In this document: positions 24,733 through 34,284 of the stretch, piece after piece
How the letters are laid out: every line of letters starts with the position of its first letter
How positions within the stretch are numbered: the first letter of the stretch is position 1
NCBI RefSeq assembly: GCF_000495475.1
Contig: NZ_ASGZ01000012.1
Span: forward strand, 1 to 58,425
DNA: 58,425 nucleotides
Source of the DNA: Candidatus Halobonum tyrrellensis G22
Lineage (GTDB): Archaea > Halobacteriota > Halobacteria > Halobacteriales > Haloferacaceae
Direction: 5' to 3'
Program-made: the position numbers and the translations under genes
The notes under the pieces: generated by a model
What the model saw: only the letters and a program-made list of their open reading frames with translations
What the model was told of the DNA's origin: nothing
The model's database searches: none

Positions 24733-26826
24733 ATGTCCGACAACCAGACCGATTCCGGGCGGCGCCGGTTCATGAAGGGAACCGGGGTCGCCGCGGTGTC
24801 GCTCGGGCTCGCCGGCTGTTCGGGCGGGGGCGACGAGGGTACCGAGACCACGTCCGAGGGGACGACCTCCGAGGGGACCGAGACGACCGAGTCGACGCCG
24901 ACCGAGGCCGGGAGCGCCGAGGACATCGAGGAGGGGGGCATCTTCAACTTCGGGATGGGGCAGCCGCCAAACAACATCAACCCCATCGCGTCGTCGTCCG
25001 CCTACTCCGGGGTCATCACCGACCGTATCTACGAGTCGGGCGCGGCGATCGACCCGGTCAACTTCGAGATGCACCCGAACGTCTTCACCGACTGGACGTC
25101 GGAGGAGATGGACGAGACCGGCGACGACGACCAGCCCAACGTTCGACTCCTGTTCAACGTCCGCACCGACGGGCTGACGTGGAACGACGGGACGGAGTTC
25201 ACCGCCGAGCAGGTCGTCTGGTCGTACAACTACCTGCTCGAACAGATGCCGGGCGCGTACGTCGCCTCGCTGAACGCCATCGACGAGGTCAGCATGTCCG
25301 ACGAGAGCGACTGGGACTGCGAGATGATCCTCAACAGCCCCGTCGGGACGTTCGCGTTCGACCAGTTCGGCATCCCGATCCTCCCGAAACACAAGTGGGA
25401 GGGCGTCTCCGACTTCAGCACCTACCAGCCGTACGAGAACGACGGACCCGTCGGTCTCGGGCCGGGCGTGGTCACGCAGTACCAGCCCGACACCTCGATC
25501 GAGGTGTCGTTCGCCGAACGCGAGGGCGAGTACAACCTCGCGAGCCTGCCGTGGCGCGAGGAGGTCAACGGCATCATCGCGGGCGGGCCGTTCATCGACG
25601 CGATGCGGATCAGCGTCTACTCCAGCGAGTCGGCGCTCACCCAGGCGTTCCTCGAAGGGGAGATCGACTCGCTGTACGACAACATCCGGACGTCGAGCAT
25701 CGACGAGGTGGAGAACACCGACGGAGTGGAACTCGTCGACGGGTTCGACACGGGGTACAGCCACGTCTCGTTCAACCTCCGTCGCACCCCGCTCGACGAC
25801 CTGCCGTTCCGGCAGGTCCTCGGGTTCGCCTTCGACGACGTCTACTGGGTCCAACAGCTCCAGCGCGGCTACGCCCAGAAGGGCGACTTCGTCATGCCGC
25901 CGGGGTACACCGCGGTCCGGCCCGAGACGAGCAACAACGCCGAACTGCTGACCGCGCCGGCCACGAACGCGTTCGACTTCCGGCAGGGTGACTCGCCGGG
26001 CGCCGTCGACGTCGACGGGGTCCGCTCGTTCCTCACCGAGGGGCAGATGATCACCGGCGAGGGCGGCACGTACGCCGGGTTCGACTACCCGGGGAGCCTG
26101 ACGGGCGTCACCGCCAGCCAGACGGAGCCGAAACACGAGTACACGTTCGGCCCGGTCGAGTCGTCGGTGCTCCGGCAGTCCGACGCGGACCCCGACCAGG
26201 AGATCCGCGTCGACGGCGAGACGATCACCTCGATCAACGACGGCCCGCTGACGATGTTCGTCGACCCGCCGCAGGACTCGCCGCAGATGGCGAAGATGAC
26301 CGAGAACTGGGTCTCCATGCTCCAGCAGATCGGCATCCCGGTCGAACAGCAGGTGCTGTCGTTCAACACCGCGCTGACCCGGGTGTACTCCGAGGAGAAC
26401 TTCGACATGTTCGAGATGGGGTGGGTCAACCTCTCGCCGTTCGCGACCAACACGCTGTACGGGCTGTTCCACAGCGACAACGCGGACGACCACTCGGTCG
26501 CCGAGGGCGACGACGAGGAGAACAACACGTCCACGTCGCTCAACAACCCGATGGGGTACGGTCTCTTCGAGGACGCCACCGCCGACGACCTCATCTCGAC
26601 GGCGCGGACGTCGCTCGACACCGAGGCGCGTAACGCGGCCGCCCGCGAGGCCGTCGAGAAGATCTACCTCGACTTCCCGACGATGGTCACCATGTACAAC
26701 GTCGTCAAGTGGCCCGTCAACTCCGCCGAGTGGGACGGGTTCCTCGGCGACATCCCCGGTCCGGGGTCGACGTACCTCGGCGTCCAGATGCTCCAGGTCC
26801 ACCAGGCCGGTTCGGGCTCGGAGTAA
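24733..26826 (+). CDS. Peptide ABC transporter substrate-binding lipoprotein
   Basis: 697 aa extracytoplasmic solute-binding protein, SBP family 5 (DppA/OppA). Tat signal GRRRFMKGTG at residues 9-18 followed by lipobox LAGC with the lipidated C29; then a Thr/Glu/Ser-rich linker of about 40 residues, normal for haloarchaeal lipoproteins. The mature domain shows DGLTWNDGTEFTAEQVVWSYN, the family 5 signature. Length exceeds the usual 530 aa; extra material lies around residues 410-510. First gene of a five-gene importer; 158 bp precede the permease. Confidence 0.92.
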   Translation: MSDNQTDSGRRRFMKGTGVAAVSLGLAGCSGGGDEGTETTSEGTTSEGTETTESTPTEAGSAEDIEEGGIFNFGMGQPPNNINPIASSSAYSGVITDRIYESGAAIDPVNFEMHPNVFTDWTSEEMDETGDDDQPNVRLLFNVRTDGLTWNDGTEFTAEQVVWSYNYLLEQMPGAYVASLNAIDEVSMSDESDWDCEMILNSPVGTFAFDQFGIPILPKHKWEGVSDFSTYQPYENDGPVGLGPGVVTQYQPDTSIEVSFAEREGEYNLASLPWREEVNGIIAGGPFIDAMRISVYSSESALTQAFLEGEIDSLYDNIRTSSIDEVENTDGVELVDGFDTGYSHVSFNLRRTPLDDLPFRQVLGFAFDDVYWVQQLQRGYAQKGDFVMPPGYTAVRPETSNNAELLTAPATNAFDFRQGDSPGAVDVDGVRSFLTEGQMITGEGGTYAGFDYPGSLTGVTASQTEPKHEYTFGPVESSVLRQSDADPDQEIRVDGETITSINDGPLTMFVDPPQDSPQMAKMTENWVSMLQQIGIPVEQQVLSFNTALTRVYSEENFDMFEMGWVNLSPFATNTLYGLFHSDNADDHSVAEGDDEENNTSTSLNNPMGYGLFEDATADDLISTARTSLDTEARNAAAREAVEKIYLDFPTMVTMYNVVKWPVNSAEWDGFLGDIPGPGSTYLGVQMLQVHQAGSGSE

Positions 26827-26984
26827 CCCTCGGGCGACCGTCGCGGGCCCACCCCTCGCCCGCCGCGCCAGTTTCGGTTTCGGTCTATACGCCGTCGCAC
26901 GCGCGTTTAACGTCCGGTACCGATGCAACACCTTCATAACTCATCCCCCAGTGATTTACCGCAAGACGCACGGTCTGACACCCC

Positions 26985-27974
26985 ATGACCAGAATTAGTG
27001 GACGATACTTGGCGAAACGAATCGTCGTCTCCTACCTGACCCTCTTGGTCATCATGAGCCTCCTGTTCGTGCTCCTCCGGAGCATGCCGGGGTCGTTCAT
27101 CACCAGCATGATCAACCCGCAGATGACGCGCGAACAGATCGAGCGCATCCGGGAGACGTGGGGGCTCAACGAGCCCCTCTGGCGGCAGTACGTCCAGTTC
27201 ATGATCAACTACCAGACGGGCGACTTCGGCCGCTCGCCCACGTACAGCACCGCGGTCTCGGAACTCATGCTCCGCCGGCTTCCGCGGACGCTGATCCTGT
27301 TCGGGTCGACGTTCATCGTCGGCTACATCGTCGGGCCGCTGGTCGGCATGTACCTCGGCTGGTGGCGCGGGTCGAACAAGGACAAGAGCATCTTCAGTTC
27401 GTCGCTGCTGATGTACTCGATGCCCTCGTTTTGGATCGCGTGGCTGTTCATCTGGCTGTTCAACTACCACCTCGGCTGGCTGCCGAGTTCGTACATGTTC
27501 ACGCAGTTCCCCGAGTTCGAGTGGACGGCGTTTACGGTGATGCGCGACGTGCTGTACCACCTCGCGTTGCCACTCCTGAGCGTCTCGTTCATCGGCTGGG
27601 TGGGCGCGATGCTGATCATGCGGCCGTCGATGAACAACGTGACCGAGGAGGGGTACGTCTTCCTCGCACGCGCGAAGGGACTCTCCGAGCGGACGGTGAT
27701 GCTCAAACACGCCGCTCGGAACGCGCTCATCCCGGTCGCGACCGGTGCGATCGTCGGGCTGGCGTTCATCATCGACGGCGCGGTCGTCATCGAGAACGTG
27801 TTCAGTTGGCCCGGCATGGGACAGCTCATCGTCAACGCCGTGTTGAGCCGGGACTTCCCGGTGGCGCAGGCGGCGTTCTTCGTCATCGCCGCGCTGATCG
27901 TCGTGATGCGGCTGTTTACCGACGTGGTGTACACGTATCTGGACCCGCGGATCAAGTTCGGGGAGGGTGAGTGA
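26985..27974 (+). CDS. Peptide ABC transporter permease, DppB type
   Basis: 329 aa. One N-terminal helix (VVSYLTLLVIMSLLFVLLRS) and then the BPD-transport domain with five helices. The EAA loop that docks the ATPase reads ARAKGLSERTVMLKHAARNALIPV. The sequence GDFGRSPTYSTAVSELM is the typical DppB periplasmic segment. Its stop overlaps the next permease by ATGA. Confidence 0.93.
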   Translation: MTRISGRYLAKRIVVSYLTLLVIMSLLFVLLRSMPGSFITSMINPQMTREQIERIRETWGLNEPLWRQYVQFMINYQTGDFGRSPTYSTAVSELMLRRLPRTLILFGSTFIVGYIVGPLVGMYLGWWRGSNKDKSIFSSSLLMYSMPSFWIAWLFIWLFNYHLGWLPSSYMFTQFPEFEWTAFTVMRDVLYHLALPLLSVSFIGWVGAMLIMRPSMNNVTEEGYVFLARAKGLSERTVMLKHAARNALIPVATGAIVGLAFIIDGAVVIENVFSWPGMGQLIVNAVLSRDFPVAQAAFFVIAALIVVMRLFTDVVYTYLDPRIKFGEGE

Positions 27975-28936
27975 TGGCGACCGAACGCTCCGACGACCGG
28001 TCGACTCTCGAAGCGGCCAGAAAGCGGTGGGAGCCGCGGTTCGAACGCCTCCGCTCGGGGTGGAGCCGGTTCACCGAACACCGGATGGGCGTCGTCGGCC
28101 TGTTCATCTTCGTCGTCTACGTGCTGTGGGCGCTGTTCCCCGGGGTGTTCGCGCCCCACTCGACCCAGTGGGTCGCGTACCTGGGCGAACCGCCGTTCGA
28201 CGCGCGACTGAGCGCCGAACAGATCGAGACGCTCCCGCACCCGCCCGCGTTCGGCGACCCGTTCTTCGCGCCGCTCGGCACCAACTCGGACGGCCAGGGG
28301 GTCCTCACGCTCCTGATCTACTCGGCGTACAACGCGATGTACATCGGGCTGGCGGCGGGACTGCTGTCGACGCTGGTCGGCGTACCGCTCGGGCTGATCT
28401 CGGGCTTCTACGGCGACACGTGGATCGACGAGACGATCCAGCGGTTCGTCGACATCATGTACGGCCTGCCGTTCCTGCCGTTCCTCATCGTCCTCGTGGC
28501 GATCCGGGGGATGTCGACGACGAACATCATCATCGGTATCGCGGTCACCTCGTGGCTCAACAACTGCATCGTCATCCGCGGCGAGACGCTCTCGCTGAAG
28601 GAGCGGTCGTACGTCGAGTCGGCGAAGGTGGCGGGCGCGTCGGACACCCGGATCATCTTCCGGCACATCATGCCGAACGTGCTCCCGCTGTCGTTCGTCT
28701 ACCTCGCACAGGACGCCGCGGGGGCGATCCTCGCGCAGGCGTCGCTCGCGTACCTCGGGCTGGCCGACTTCACCTCGTTGTCGTGGGGGATCATGCTCCG
28801 CAACATCCAGAACAGCGGCTACGTCTTCCAAGCGTGGTGGTGGCTGATCCCGCCGGGGCTGGCGCTGATGCTCCTCGCGGCGGCGTTCTACTTCATCGGC
28901 TTCTCGATGGAGGACGTGACCAACCCACAACAGTAA
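27974..28936 (+). CDS. Peptide ABC transporter permease, DppC type
   Basis: 320 aa from ATG 27974. N-terminal cytoplasmic region, one helix (GVVGLFIFVVYVLWALFPGV), a long extracellular segment with LGTNSDGQGVLTLLIY (DppC signature) and five further helices. EAA loop: ESAKVAGASDTRIIFRHIMPNVLPL. Pairs with the DppB-type subunit to form the pore. Confidence 0.93.
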   Translation: MATERSDDRSTLEAARKRWEPRFERLRSGWSRFTEHRMGVVGLFIFVVYVLWALFPGVFAPHSTQWVAYLGEPPFDARLSAEQIETLPHPPAFGDPFFAPLGTNSDGQGVLTLLIYSAYNAMYIGLAAGLLSTLVGVPLGLISGFYGDTWIDETIQRFVDIMYGLPFLPFLIVLVAIRGMSTTNIIIGIAVTSWLNNCIVIRGETLSLKERSYVESAKVAGASDTRIIFRHIMPNVLPLSFVYLAQDAAGAILAQASLAYLGLADFTSLSWGIMLRNIQNSGYVFQAWWWLIPPGLALMLLAAAFYFIGFSMEDVTNPQQ

Positions 28937-28942
28937 CTCAAC

Positions 28943-30100
28943 ATGACACTACTCGAAGTAGAAGACCTCTCGGTTCGGTACGCGGTCGACGACGACTCGG
29001 CGGTTCACGCGGTCGACCACGTCTCGTTCGACGTCGAGGCGGGCGAGACGTACGGACTGGTCGGCGAGTCGGGCTGCGGCAAGACGACGCTCGCCAAGAG
29101 CCTGATCCACCTGCTCGACTCGAACGGCTACGTCGAGTCGGGACACGTCTGGTACGACGGCACCCTCCCGGCGTGGGAGGACGACCACGGCGAGGCGAAG
29201 CAGGCGGTGATCGACGACCCCGACAAGCCGGTCCGCGGGGACGGCAAGACCGACCTCGCCGCGCTGTCGAACAGCCAGATCCGCGACGTCCGGTGGCGGG
29301 ACATCGCGCTCATCCCCCAGTCGGCGATGAACGCGCTCAACCCCGTCTACAAGGTCGGCGACCAGATCACCGAGGCGATATTGCGACACGAGCCGGAGAC
29401 TCCGAAACAGGAGGCCGACGACCGAGCGCGCGACCTGCTCGAACGCGTCGGGATCGAACCCGAGCGGGCGGACGACTACGCCCACCAGTTCTCGGGCGGG
29501 ATGAAACAGCGCGCCGTGATCGCCATGGCGATGGCGTGCAACCCCGACATGCTGATCGCGGACGAGCCGACCACCGCGCTCGACGTGATCATCCAGGACC
29601 GCATCCTCGAGGAACTGGAGGCGATCCAAGAGGAGTTCGGCGTCTCGATCCTCGTCATCAGCCACGACATCTCGGTGATGGCGGAGATCTGCGACCGGAT
29701 GGCGGTGATGTACGGCGGGAAGATAATGGAGTCGGGGCGGACCCGCGACATCTTCGAGGAGACGTCCAACCCGTACACGCTCGGGCTGAAGAACTCCTTC
29801 CCGACGATCACGGAGGCCGACCAGGAACTCGTCTCGATCCCCGGCACCCCGCCGACGCTGCGCGACCCCGAGGAGGGCTGTCGGTTCCGCGCGCGGTGTC
29901 CGTTCGCCATCGAGGAGTGTCACTCCTCGCACCCGCCGATGTACGACGTGGAGGAGGCCATCGAGACCGGTCGACTGGTCGAGGCGGCCGACCAGCGGGC
30001 GCACCGATCGGCGTGTTACCGAGTCGACGAACTCGACACGATCCGAACCCAAGCTACCAAGGAAGAAACATGGACGGAACAGACGATAGAGAGCCGCTAG
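28943..30100 (+). CDS. Peptide ABC transporter ATP-binding protein, DppD type
   Basis: 385 aa ATPase. Walker A GESGCGKTT, signature FSGGMKQRAVIAMAM, Walker B MLIADEPTTALD and switch His in VISHDIS. An insertion of about 30 residues after Walker A (SGHVWYDGTLPAWEDDHGE and following) is longer than in E. coli DppD. The C-terminal oligopeptide/dipeptide domain has CRFRARCPFAIEEC and ends SACYRVDELD. It overlaps the next ATPase gene by 31 bp. Confidence 0.93.
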   Translation: MTLLEVEDLSVRYAVDDDSAVHAVDHVSFDVEAGETYGLVGESGCGKTTLAKSLIHLLDSNGYVESGHVWYDGTLPAWEDDHGEAKQAVIDDPDKPVRGDGKTDLAALSNSQIRDVRWRDIALIPQSAMNALNPVYKVGDQITEAILRHEPETPKQEADDRARDLLERVGIEPERADDYAHQFSGGMKQRAVIAMAMACNPDMLIADEPTTALDVIIQDRILEELEAIQEEFGVSILVISHDISVMAEICDRMAVMYGGKIMESGRTRDIFEETSNPYTLGLKNSFPTITEADQELVSIPGTPPTLRDPEEGCRFRARCPFAIEECHSSHPPMYDVEEAIETGRLVEAADQRAHRSACYRVDELDTIRTQATKEETWTEQTIESR

Positions 30101-31452
30101 TCGAAGTAGAGAACGTTCGCAAGCTGTTCGACCTGTCGCAGGGCATCGTCGACACCGTCCTGGGACGCGAGCCACAGCCCGTGCGGGCAGTCGACGGCGT
30201 CTCGTTCGAGATCCAACGCGGCGACACGATCGGGATCGCCGGCGAGTCGGGCTGTGGCAAGACGACGCTCGGGAAGCTCCTGGTGAAACTGTACGAGCCG
30301 ACCGAGGGGACGATCCGGTTCGACGGCCGGGAGATCACCGACCTGACGAACGAGGAGGAGCGGGAGTTCCGCCAGCGGGTCCAGATGATCTTCCAGGACC
30401 CCTTCGAGTCGCTGAACCCGCGGATGACCGTGTTCAACACGGTGGAGGAGCCGCTCAAGATCAACGACATGGCCGACAGCTACGACGAGCGCCGCCGGCG
30501 CGTCAAGGAGGTGCTCGAGGACGTGGGACTCGGTCCCGCGGACGTCTACCTCGACGCGTTCCCCGACGAACTGTCGGGCGGCGAGCGCCAGCGGGTCGCC
30601 ATCGCGCGCGCGCTCGTGGTCGACCCCGACTTCGTGGTGTGTGACGAGCCGGTGTCGATGCTCGACGTGTCGATCCGCGCGGGCGTGTTGAACCTGATGA
30701 AGCGGCTCCAAGACGAGTACGGGCTGACGTACCTGTTCATCAGCCACGACCTCTCGCTGATCCGGTACATGTGCGGTCGTGCGGGGATCATGTACCTCGG
30801 CAACATGATCGAGAAGGGACCGACGGACGACATCATCACCGACCCCAAACACCCCTACTCGGAGGCGCTGTTCGACGCGGTGCCGGACGTGGCGCTCGGC
30901 GACGAGCGCCGGCGGGCGAACGCCACCGGCGAGGTGCCCTCGCCGCGGAACCCCCCGAGCGGCTGCCGGTACCACCCGCGGTGTGCCCACGTCATCCCGC
31001 CGGACGACTGGACTGGCAGCCAGGACGCGTTCCGGCGCGCACTCCAGTTCAAGCTCAAGGTCGAACGGAGCGACATCGGACCCGAGACGGTCGACGGGTC
31101 GGACACCTCCGACCCCACTCGGGAACTGGTCGAACACGGGCTGACGCTCGACGTTCCCGAGGAGTACCGCTCGGAGACGGAGATGGAGACGGGCGGGAGC
31201 CGGGTCGACCTGACGGCGGTCGACCTCCCGTCCGACGCGCGGGAGGCGCTGTTCGACGCCGCCGAGGCGTTGAACGGGGGCGACCGCGACGCCGCGCTCG
31301 GCGCGCTCGACGGGGTGGTCACCACCGTCTGCGAGCGCGAGTACCCCGAGCCGCGCACCGCGGGGAGCCGCTCGGTCGAGTGTCACCTCTACGGCGACGA
31401 CGCGACGTCGGCGACCGACAGCGGGGTCGCCGCCGCGCCGACGGAGGACTGA
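30070..31452 (+). CDS. Peptide ABC transporter ATP-binding protein, DppF type, with a long C-terminal insertion
   Basis: 460 aa from ATG 30070. Walker A GESGCGKTT, signature LSGGERQRVAIARAL, Walker B FVVCDEPVSMLD and FISHDLS. The C-terminal dipeptide-transporter domain starts as usual (GCRYHPRCAHV) but about 150 residues separate it from the closing VECHLYGDD. This insert is acidic, with LPSDAREALFDAAEALNGGD. Completes the importer A-B-C-D-F. Substrate could be peptides or other oligomers such as nickel or glycans; the binding protein favours peptides. Confidence 0.92.
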   Translation: MDGTDDREPLVEVENVRKLFDLSQGIVDTVLGREPQPVRAVDGVSFEIQRGDTIGIAGESGCGKTTLGKLLVKLYEPTEGTIRFDGREITDLTNEEEREFRQRVQMIFQDPFESLNPRMTVFNTVEEPLKINDMADSYDERRRRVKEVLEDVGLGPADVYLDAFPDELSGGERQRVAIARALVVDPDFVVCDEPVSMLDVSIRAGVLNLMKRLQDEYGLTYLFISHDLSLIRYMCGRAGIMYLGNMIEKGPTDDIITDPKHPYSEALFDAVPDVALGDERRRANATGEVPSPRNPPSGCRYHPRCAHVIPPDDWTGSQDAFRRALQFKLKVERSDIGPETVDGSDTSDPTRELVEHGLTLDVPEEYRSETEMETGGSRVDLTAVDLPSDAREALFDAAEALNGGDRDAALGALDGVVTTVCEREYPEPRTAGSRSVECHLYGDDATSATDSGVAAAPTED

Positions 31453-31507
31453 CGCGCTCGCCCGGATACGACAAAACACAAGACGACTGACGACAGAAAA
31501 ACTACAT

Positions 31508-31984
31508 ATGCCACGGTCCTCGCGCGTCCAACAGGTCCTCCTCGTCGCGTTGGCCGGCCTGCTGCTCGTGACCGGCTCCGCGTTCGCCACGACGTTCGGC
31601 TCGCAGTTGACGTGGCAACAGCGGGACGCGGTCGCCGTCTCGGCCGGCGAGTTCGCGGTCCACGAGGGCGACCCGCCGACCGTCACGGTCGAACTCGCGG
31701 TCGACAACCCCCTCGACCGGCCGGTCGAGACGACCGGCGCCGACCTCGTCGTCTACGACGGCGACCCGCCCTTCGCCGACGACGACCCCGTGTCGGTCCG
31801 GCGCAGCGCCGCGGTGCCCGCCACGACGGTCCCCGCCGGCGGCGAGCGGACGGTGACGGTCACGCTCGACCTCCCGGCGGACGGAGTCGAACGCGCCCGG
31901 ACGGCCGTCGACGACGGGTCGGCGTCCGTCTCCGGGACGGTCCGGCTGGAACTGCTCGGGAGGGAGTTCGGCGTCGATGTCTGA
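31508..31984 (+). CDS. Membrane-anchored extracellular protein, unknown
   Basis: 158 aa: one N-terminal helix (QQVLLVALAGLLLVTGSAFA) followed by a beta-rich, Asp/Thr-rich domain with VTVELAVDNPLDRPVETTGADLVVY, resembling LEA-like or CARDB-like beta sandwiches. Followed, with an 8-bp overlap, by a multi-helix membrane protein. Possibly an ectodomain partner of that protein; no function known. Confidence 0.7.
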   Translation: MPRSSRVQQVLLVALAGLLLVTGSAFATTFGSQLTWQQRDAVAVSAGEFAVHEGDPPTVTVELAVDNPLDRPVETTGADLVVYDGDPPFADDDPVSVRRSAAVPATTVPAGGERTVTVTLDLPADGVERARTAVDDGSASVSGTVRLELLGREFGVDV

Positions 31985-32447
31985 CCGCGACGCCGGCTCG
32001 GAGGTGTACGCGGCGCTCGTCCGGCCGGCGACCGCGAGCTACGGCTCGGCGCTCCAGCGTCGGACGGCCGTGGGGTTCGTCGGGCTGTTGGCCGGCCTGG
32101 TCGCCGCGATGGGGACGAGCGTCTTCCGGCTCGGCGACCTCGCGGCGCCGTGGGCGTCCGCCGAGGTGGTGGGCGTGGCGGTCGTGCTGTCGGGGGCGCT
32201 GGTGAAGCTCCTCTGTCAGAACCTCCGGACGAGCATCGTCGCGTTCGGCGTCGCGTGGGCCGGCGGCGCCGCCTTCGGTCTGGTGTTCGCCGTCGCGCCC
32301 TACTACCTGCTCGGCATCTCGACCGTCGGCGGGTGGGTGCTGCTGCCGGAACTCCGCGACGTGATCACCACCTCGCTCATGTACCAGTTCCCGCTCCAGA
32401 TCGTGGGCTACCTGCTCGCGGTCGTCTACGACGGGGTCACGGCGTAG
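31977..32447 (+). CDS. Multi-helix membrane protein, unknown
   Basis: 156 aa with about four hydrophobic segments (VGFVGLLAGLVAAMGTSVF, ASAEVVGVAVVLSGALVKLL, SIVAFGVAWAGGAAFGLVFAVA, and the C-terminal FPLQIVGYLLAVVYD). Overlaps the preceding gene by 8 bp, so the two are co-translated. Confidence 0.7.
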   Translation: MSDRDAGSEVYAALVRPATASYGSALQRRTAVGFVGLLAGLVAAMGTSVFRLGDLAAPWASAEVVGVAVVLSGALVKLLCQNLRTSIVAFGVAWAGGAAFGLVFAVAPYYLLGISTVGGWVLLPELRDVITTSLMYQFPLQIVGYLLAVVYDGVTA

Positions 32448-32564
32448 CCGCCGGCCGGTTCGACCTCGGTCGGGCCGCCCGCGCGAGACGGCTGCGGGCC
32501 GACTCGGCGACTCGGGACGCGCCGTGACGACACACCTATGCCGTCGGGACCGCTACCGCGGCGC

Positions 32565-32825
32565 ATGCCGAAGGAGATACCGACCGAGGAGAAGTCGGTC
32601 CGCGAGCGCGGCACGTACGCCGAGCACGGCGACGACGCGACGCTCGCCTCGTACCTCTCCTCGCTGTTCTTCCTGCTGTCGGTTCCCGGGCTGGTGCTCG
32701 TCGCGTACGCGGGCTACTGGTCGGGGTGGTACGACGAGCCGACCGTCGTCCCCGTGTTCGCCGGCCTGTTCGTCGCGGCGCTCGCGGTCGCGTTCGGCGT
32801 GATGCACGTCCGGACCGGCCGGTAG
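32565..32825 (+). CDS. Small membrane protein with two helices
   Basis: 86 aa from ATG 32565 (an ATG at 32538 adds nine residues). Polar N terminus (MPKEIPTEEKSVRERGTYAEHG), then two helices: LSSLFFLLSVPGLVLVAYAGYW and VVPVFAGLFVAALAVAFGVMHV. No family recognised. Confidence 0.65.
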   Translation: MPKEIPTEEKSVRERGTYAEHGDDATLASYLSSLFFLLSVPGLVLVAYAGYWSGWYDEPTVVPVFAGLFVAALAVAFGVMHVRTGR

Positions 32826-32896
32826 GTTGCGGGTCCGACCGCGGGCGGGGAGAAAGGGCGCGCCGAGTCGAGCGGGGGTCCGTCGAGTCGCGCCGC

Positions 32897-33487
32897 TCAG
32901 TACCACATGTCCTCGTACTCACACTGGAGGGGTTCGGTGACCAGGTTCGTCACCAGCGCGAGCGTCACCAGCCCGACGGCGCCGTCGTACTCGTCGAGTT
33001 CGACGTCGTCGCCGCTCCACCCCGCGACACCGACGCCGAGTTGGGTGTGCCAGTCGAACACCGTGACCAGCCACTCGTCGGGGAGTTCGCGGTCGCCGGC
33101 GGCGGTCCCCTCACCTTCACCGTCGCTCCCCTCGGCGTCGGGGGCGGCCGCGTCGGCGGTCGTGAGTCGGAACAGGTACTTGAACGTGGTGTCGTCGCGC
33201 CAGCCGACGTCCGTGCCGGCCTCGAACTCGGGGAACTGCGGCGTGCCGAACAGTTGGACCAGCCGGTAGAGGGCGGTCCCGATGTCGTCGGCGGGACCGC
33301 GCGACGTGGGGTCGGGCTCCATCTCGACGTACACGTCGCTGCGCGACTCGCGGAGGTTGCGCTCGACGAGTTCCTCGCCGTCGTCGCGTCGGCGTCGGAT
33401 CTCCTCGCCCGCTATCGGGACGAGCGTGAACTCCCGTAGCTCCTCGGTCGGCGGCGCGTCGGGGTGGTCCCGGATGTCGACCCCCAT
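32897..33487 (-). CDS. Conserved hypothetical soluble protein
   Basis: 196 aa from ATG 33487, 2 bp after the upstream gene's stop. Shows GVDIRDHPDAPPTEELREFTLVP, GTALYRLVQLFGTPQFPEFEAG and a C-terminal hydrophobic-looking LVTLALVTNLVTEPLQCEYEDMWY. An Asp/Gly-rich linker splits it near residue 130. It pairs with the small membrane protein immediately upstream. No known motif. Confidence 0.7.
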   Translation of the reverse strand: MGVDIRDHPDAPPTEELREFTLVPIAGEEIRRRRDDGEELVERNLRESRSDVYVEMEPDPTSRGPADDIGTALYRLVQLFGTPQFPEFEAGTDVGWRDDTTFKYLFRLTTADAAAPDAEGSDGEGEGTAAGDRELPDEWLVTVFDWHTQLGVGVAGWSGDDVELDEYDGAVGLVTLALVTNLVTEPLQCEYEDMWY

Positions 33488-33489
33488 CG

Positions 33490-33732
33490 TCACTTGGCGA
33501 ACGCGAGGAAGGCCCGCCAGCCACCGTAGCCGGCCGCGAGACAAGCCACGCCGGTGCCGGCGACCAGCAGCGACTGGGTGTCAGTCAACGGGAGGCCGTT
33601 GAGTCCGAGATACAGGGTGAACGCGAGCATCAGGAAGATGTACCCGAGGACCGCGCCGGTCACGGTGACCCCGAGCGACACGAGGCTGATGGGCGTCAGG
33701 AGCTGTTCGGGGACGCTCTGTCGAACCCTCAT
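33490..33732 (-). CDS. Small two-helix membrane protein
   Basis: 80 aa: helices SLGVTVTGAVLGYIFLMLAFTLYL and LLVAGTGVACLAAGYGGW. First gene of a two-gene unit with the 33487 protein. An AT-richer stretch (GGTATATATCTCC at about 33759-33771) lies 28-40 bp upstream on the plus strand and could be its promoter. Confidence 0.7.
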   Translation of the reverse strand: MRVRQSVPEQLLTPISLVSLGVTVTGAVLGYIFLMLAFTLYLGLNGLPLTDTQSLLVAGTGVACLAAGYGGWRAFLAFAK

Positions 33733-33807
33733 TGTCTACGTCACACACGCACGTCCCCGGGTATATATCTCCCGTTCCCGCGGCTCCGGGGCGCACCCGC
33801 CGCCGGC

Positions 33808-34245
33808 TCACGACTCGTCGTCGGGCCGGTCGCGCTCGGGGGTTCCGTCCGCCCGCTCGTCGTCGCCGCGCGCGTCGCCCGGCGCGCTCCCGCCGAGCGG
33901 GCTCATCGCCGGGTCGAACTCGCCGTCGTCCCCCCGTTCGTCCTCGCGCCGGGTCTCGCCGTCGACGCCCGCTCCCGCCCCGCGGTCGGCGGCGGACGGG
34001 TCGTCCCGACCCGCCGACTCGCGCTCCTCGTCGCTCCCGAGCGCGTACGCCCGGCCGACGGGCTGGCGGGTCCGATAGCCGAGGAGGATCGACGCCGCGC
34101 CGAAGACGTAGTAGAACACCATCAGCGGCGAGGTTATCGGCAGTTCCCCGGTGACGACCGTCCGGTGGAGCGCATCGCCGAACGCGAGCGCGCCCACCAC
34201 GAGGAGGACCGTACTCACCAGTCGGAGAAACCGGATGGAGACCAT
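33808..34245 (-). CDS. Membrane protein with disordered acidic tail
   Basis: 145 aa from ATG 34245: MVSIRFLRLVSTVLLVVGALAFGD gives one helix and SPLMVFYYVFGAASILLGYR another; the remaining 85 residues are Asp/Glu/Arg/Gly-rich and probably disordered. Earlier in-frame starts cross the tandem 18-bp repeats and look unreal. Confidence 0.65.
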   Translation of the reverse strand: MVSIRFLRLVSTVLLVVGALAFGDALHRTVVTGELPITSPLMVFYYVFGAASILLGYRTRQPVGRAYALGSDEERESAGRDDPSAADRGAGAGVDGETRREDERGDDGEFDPAMSPLGGSAPGDARGDDERADGTPERDRPDDES

Positions 34246-34284
34246 ACCGCCCGTCGGGTCGGCGCGCCCAAAAACCCCCCGCGA

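Noticed and set aside
24646-26937. 763-codon open frame on the minus strand
   Set aside because: Antisense to the peptide-binding protein, rich in Arg/Val/Asp of GC bias, and without any domain signature.
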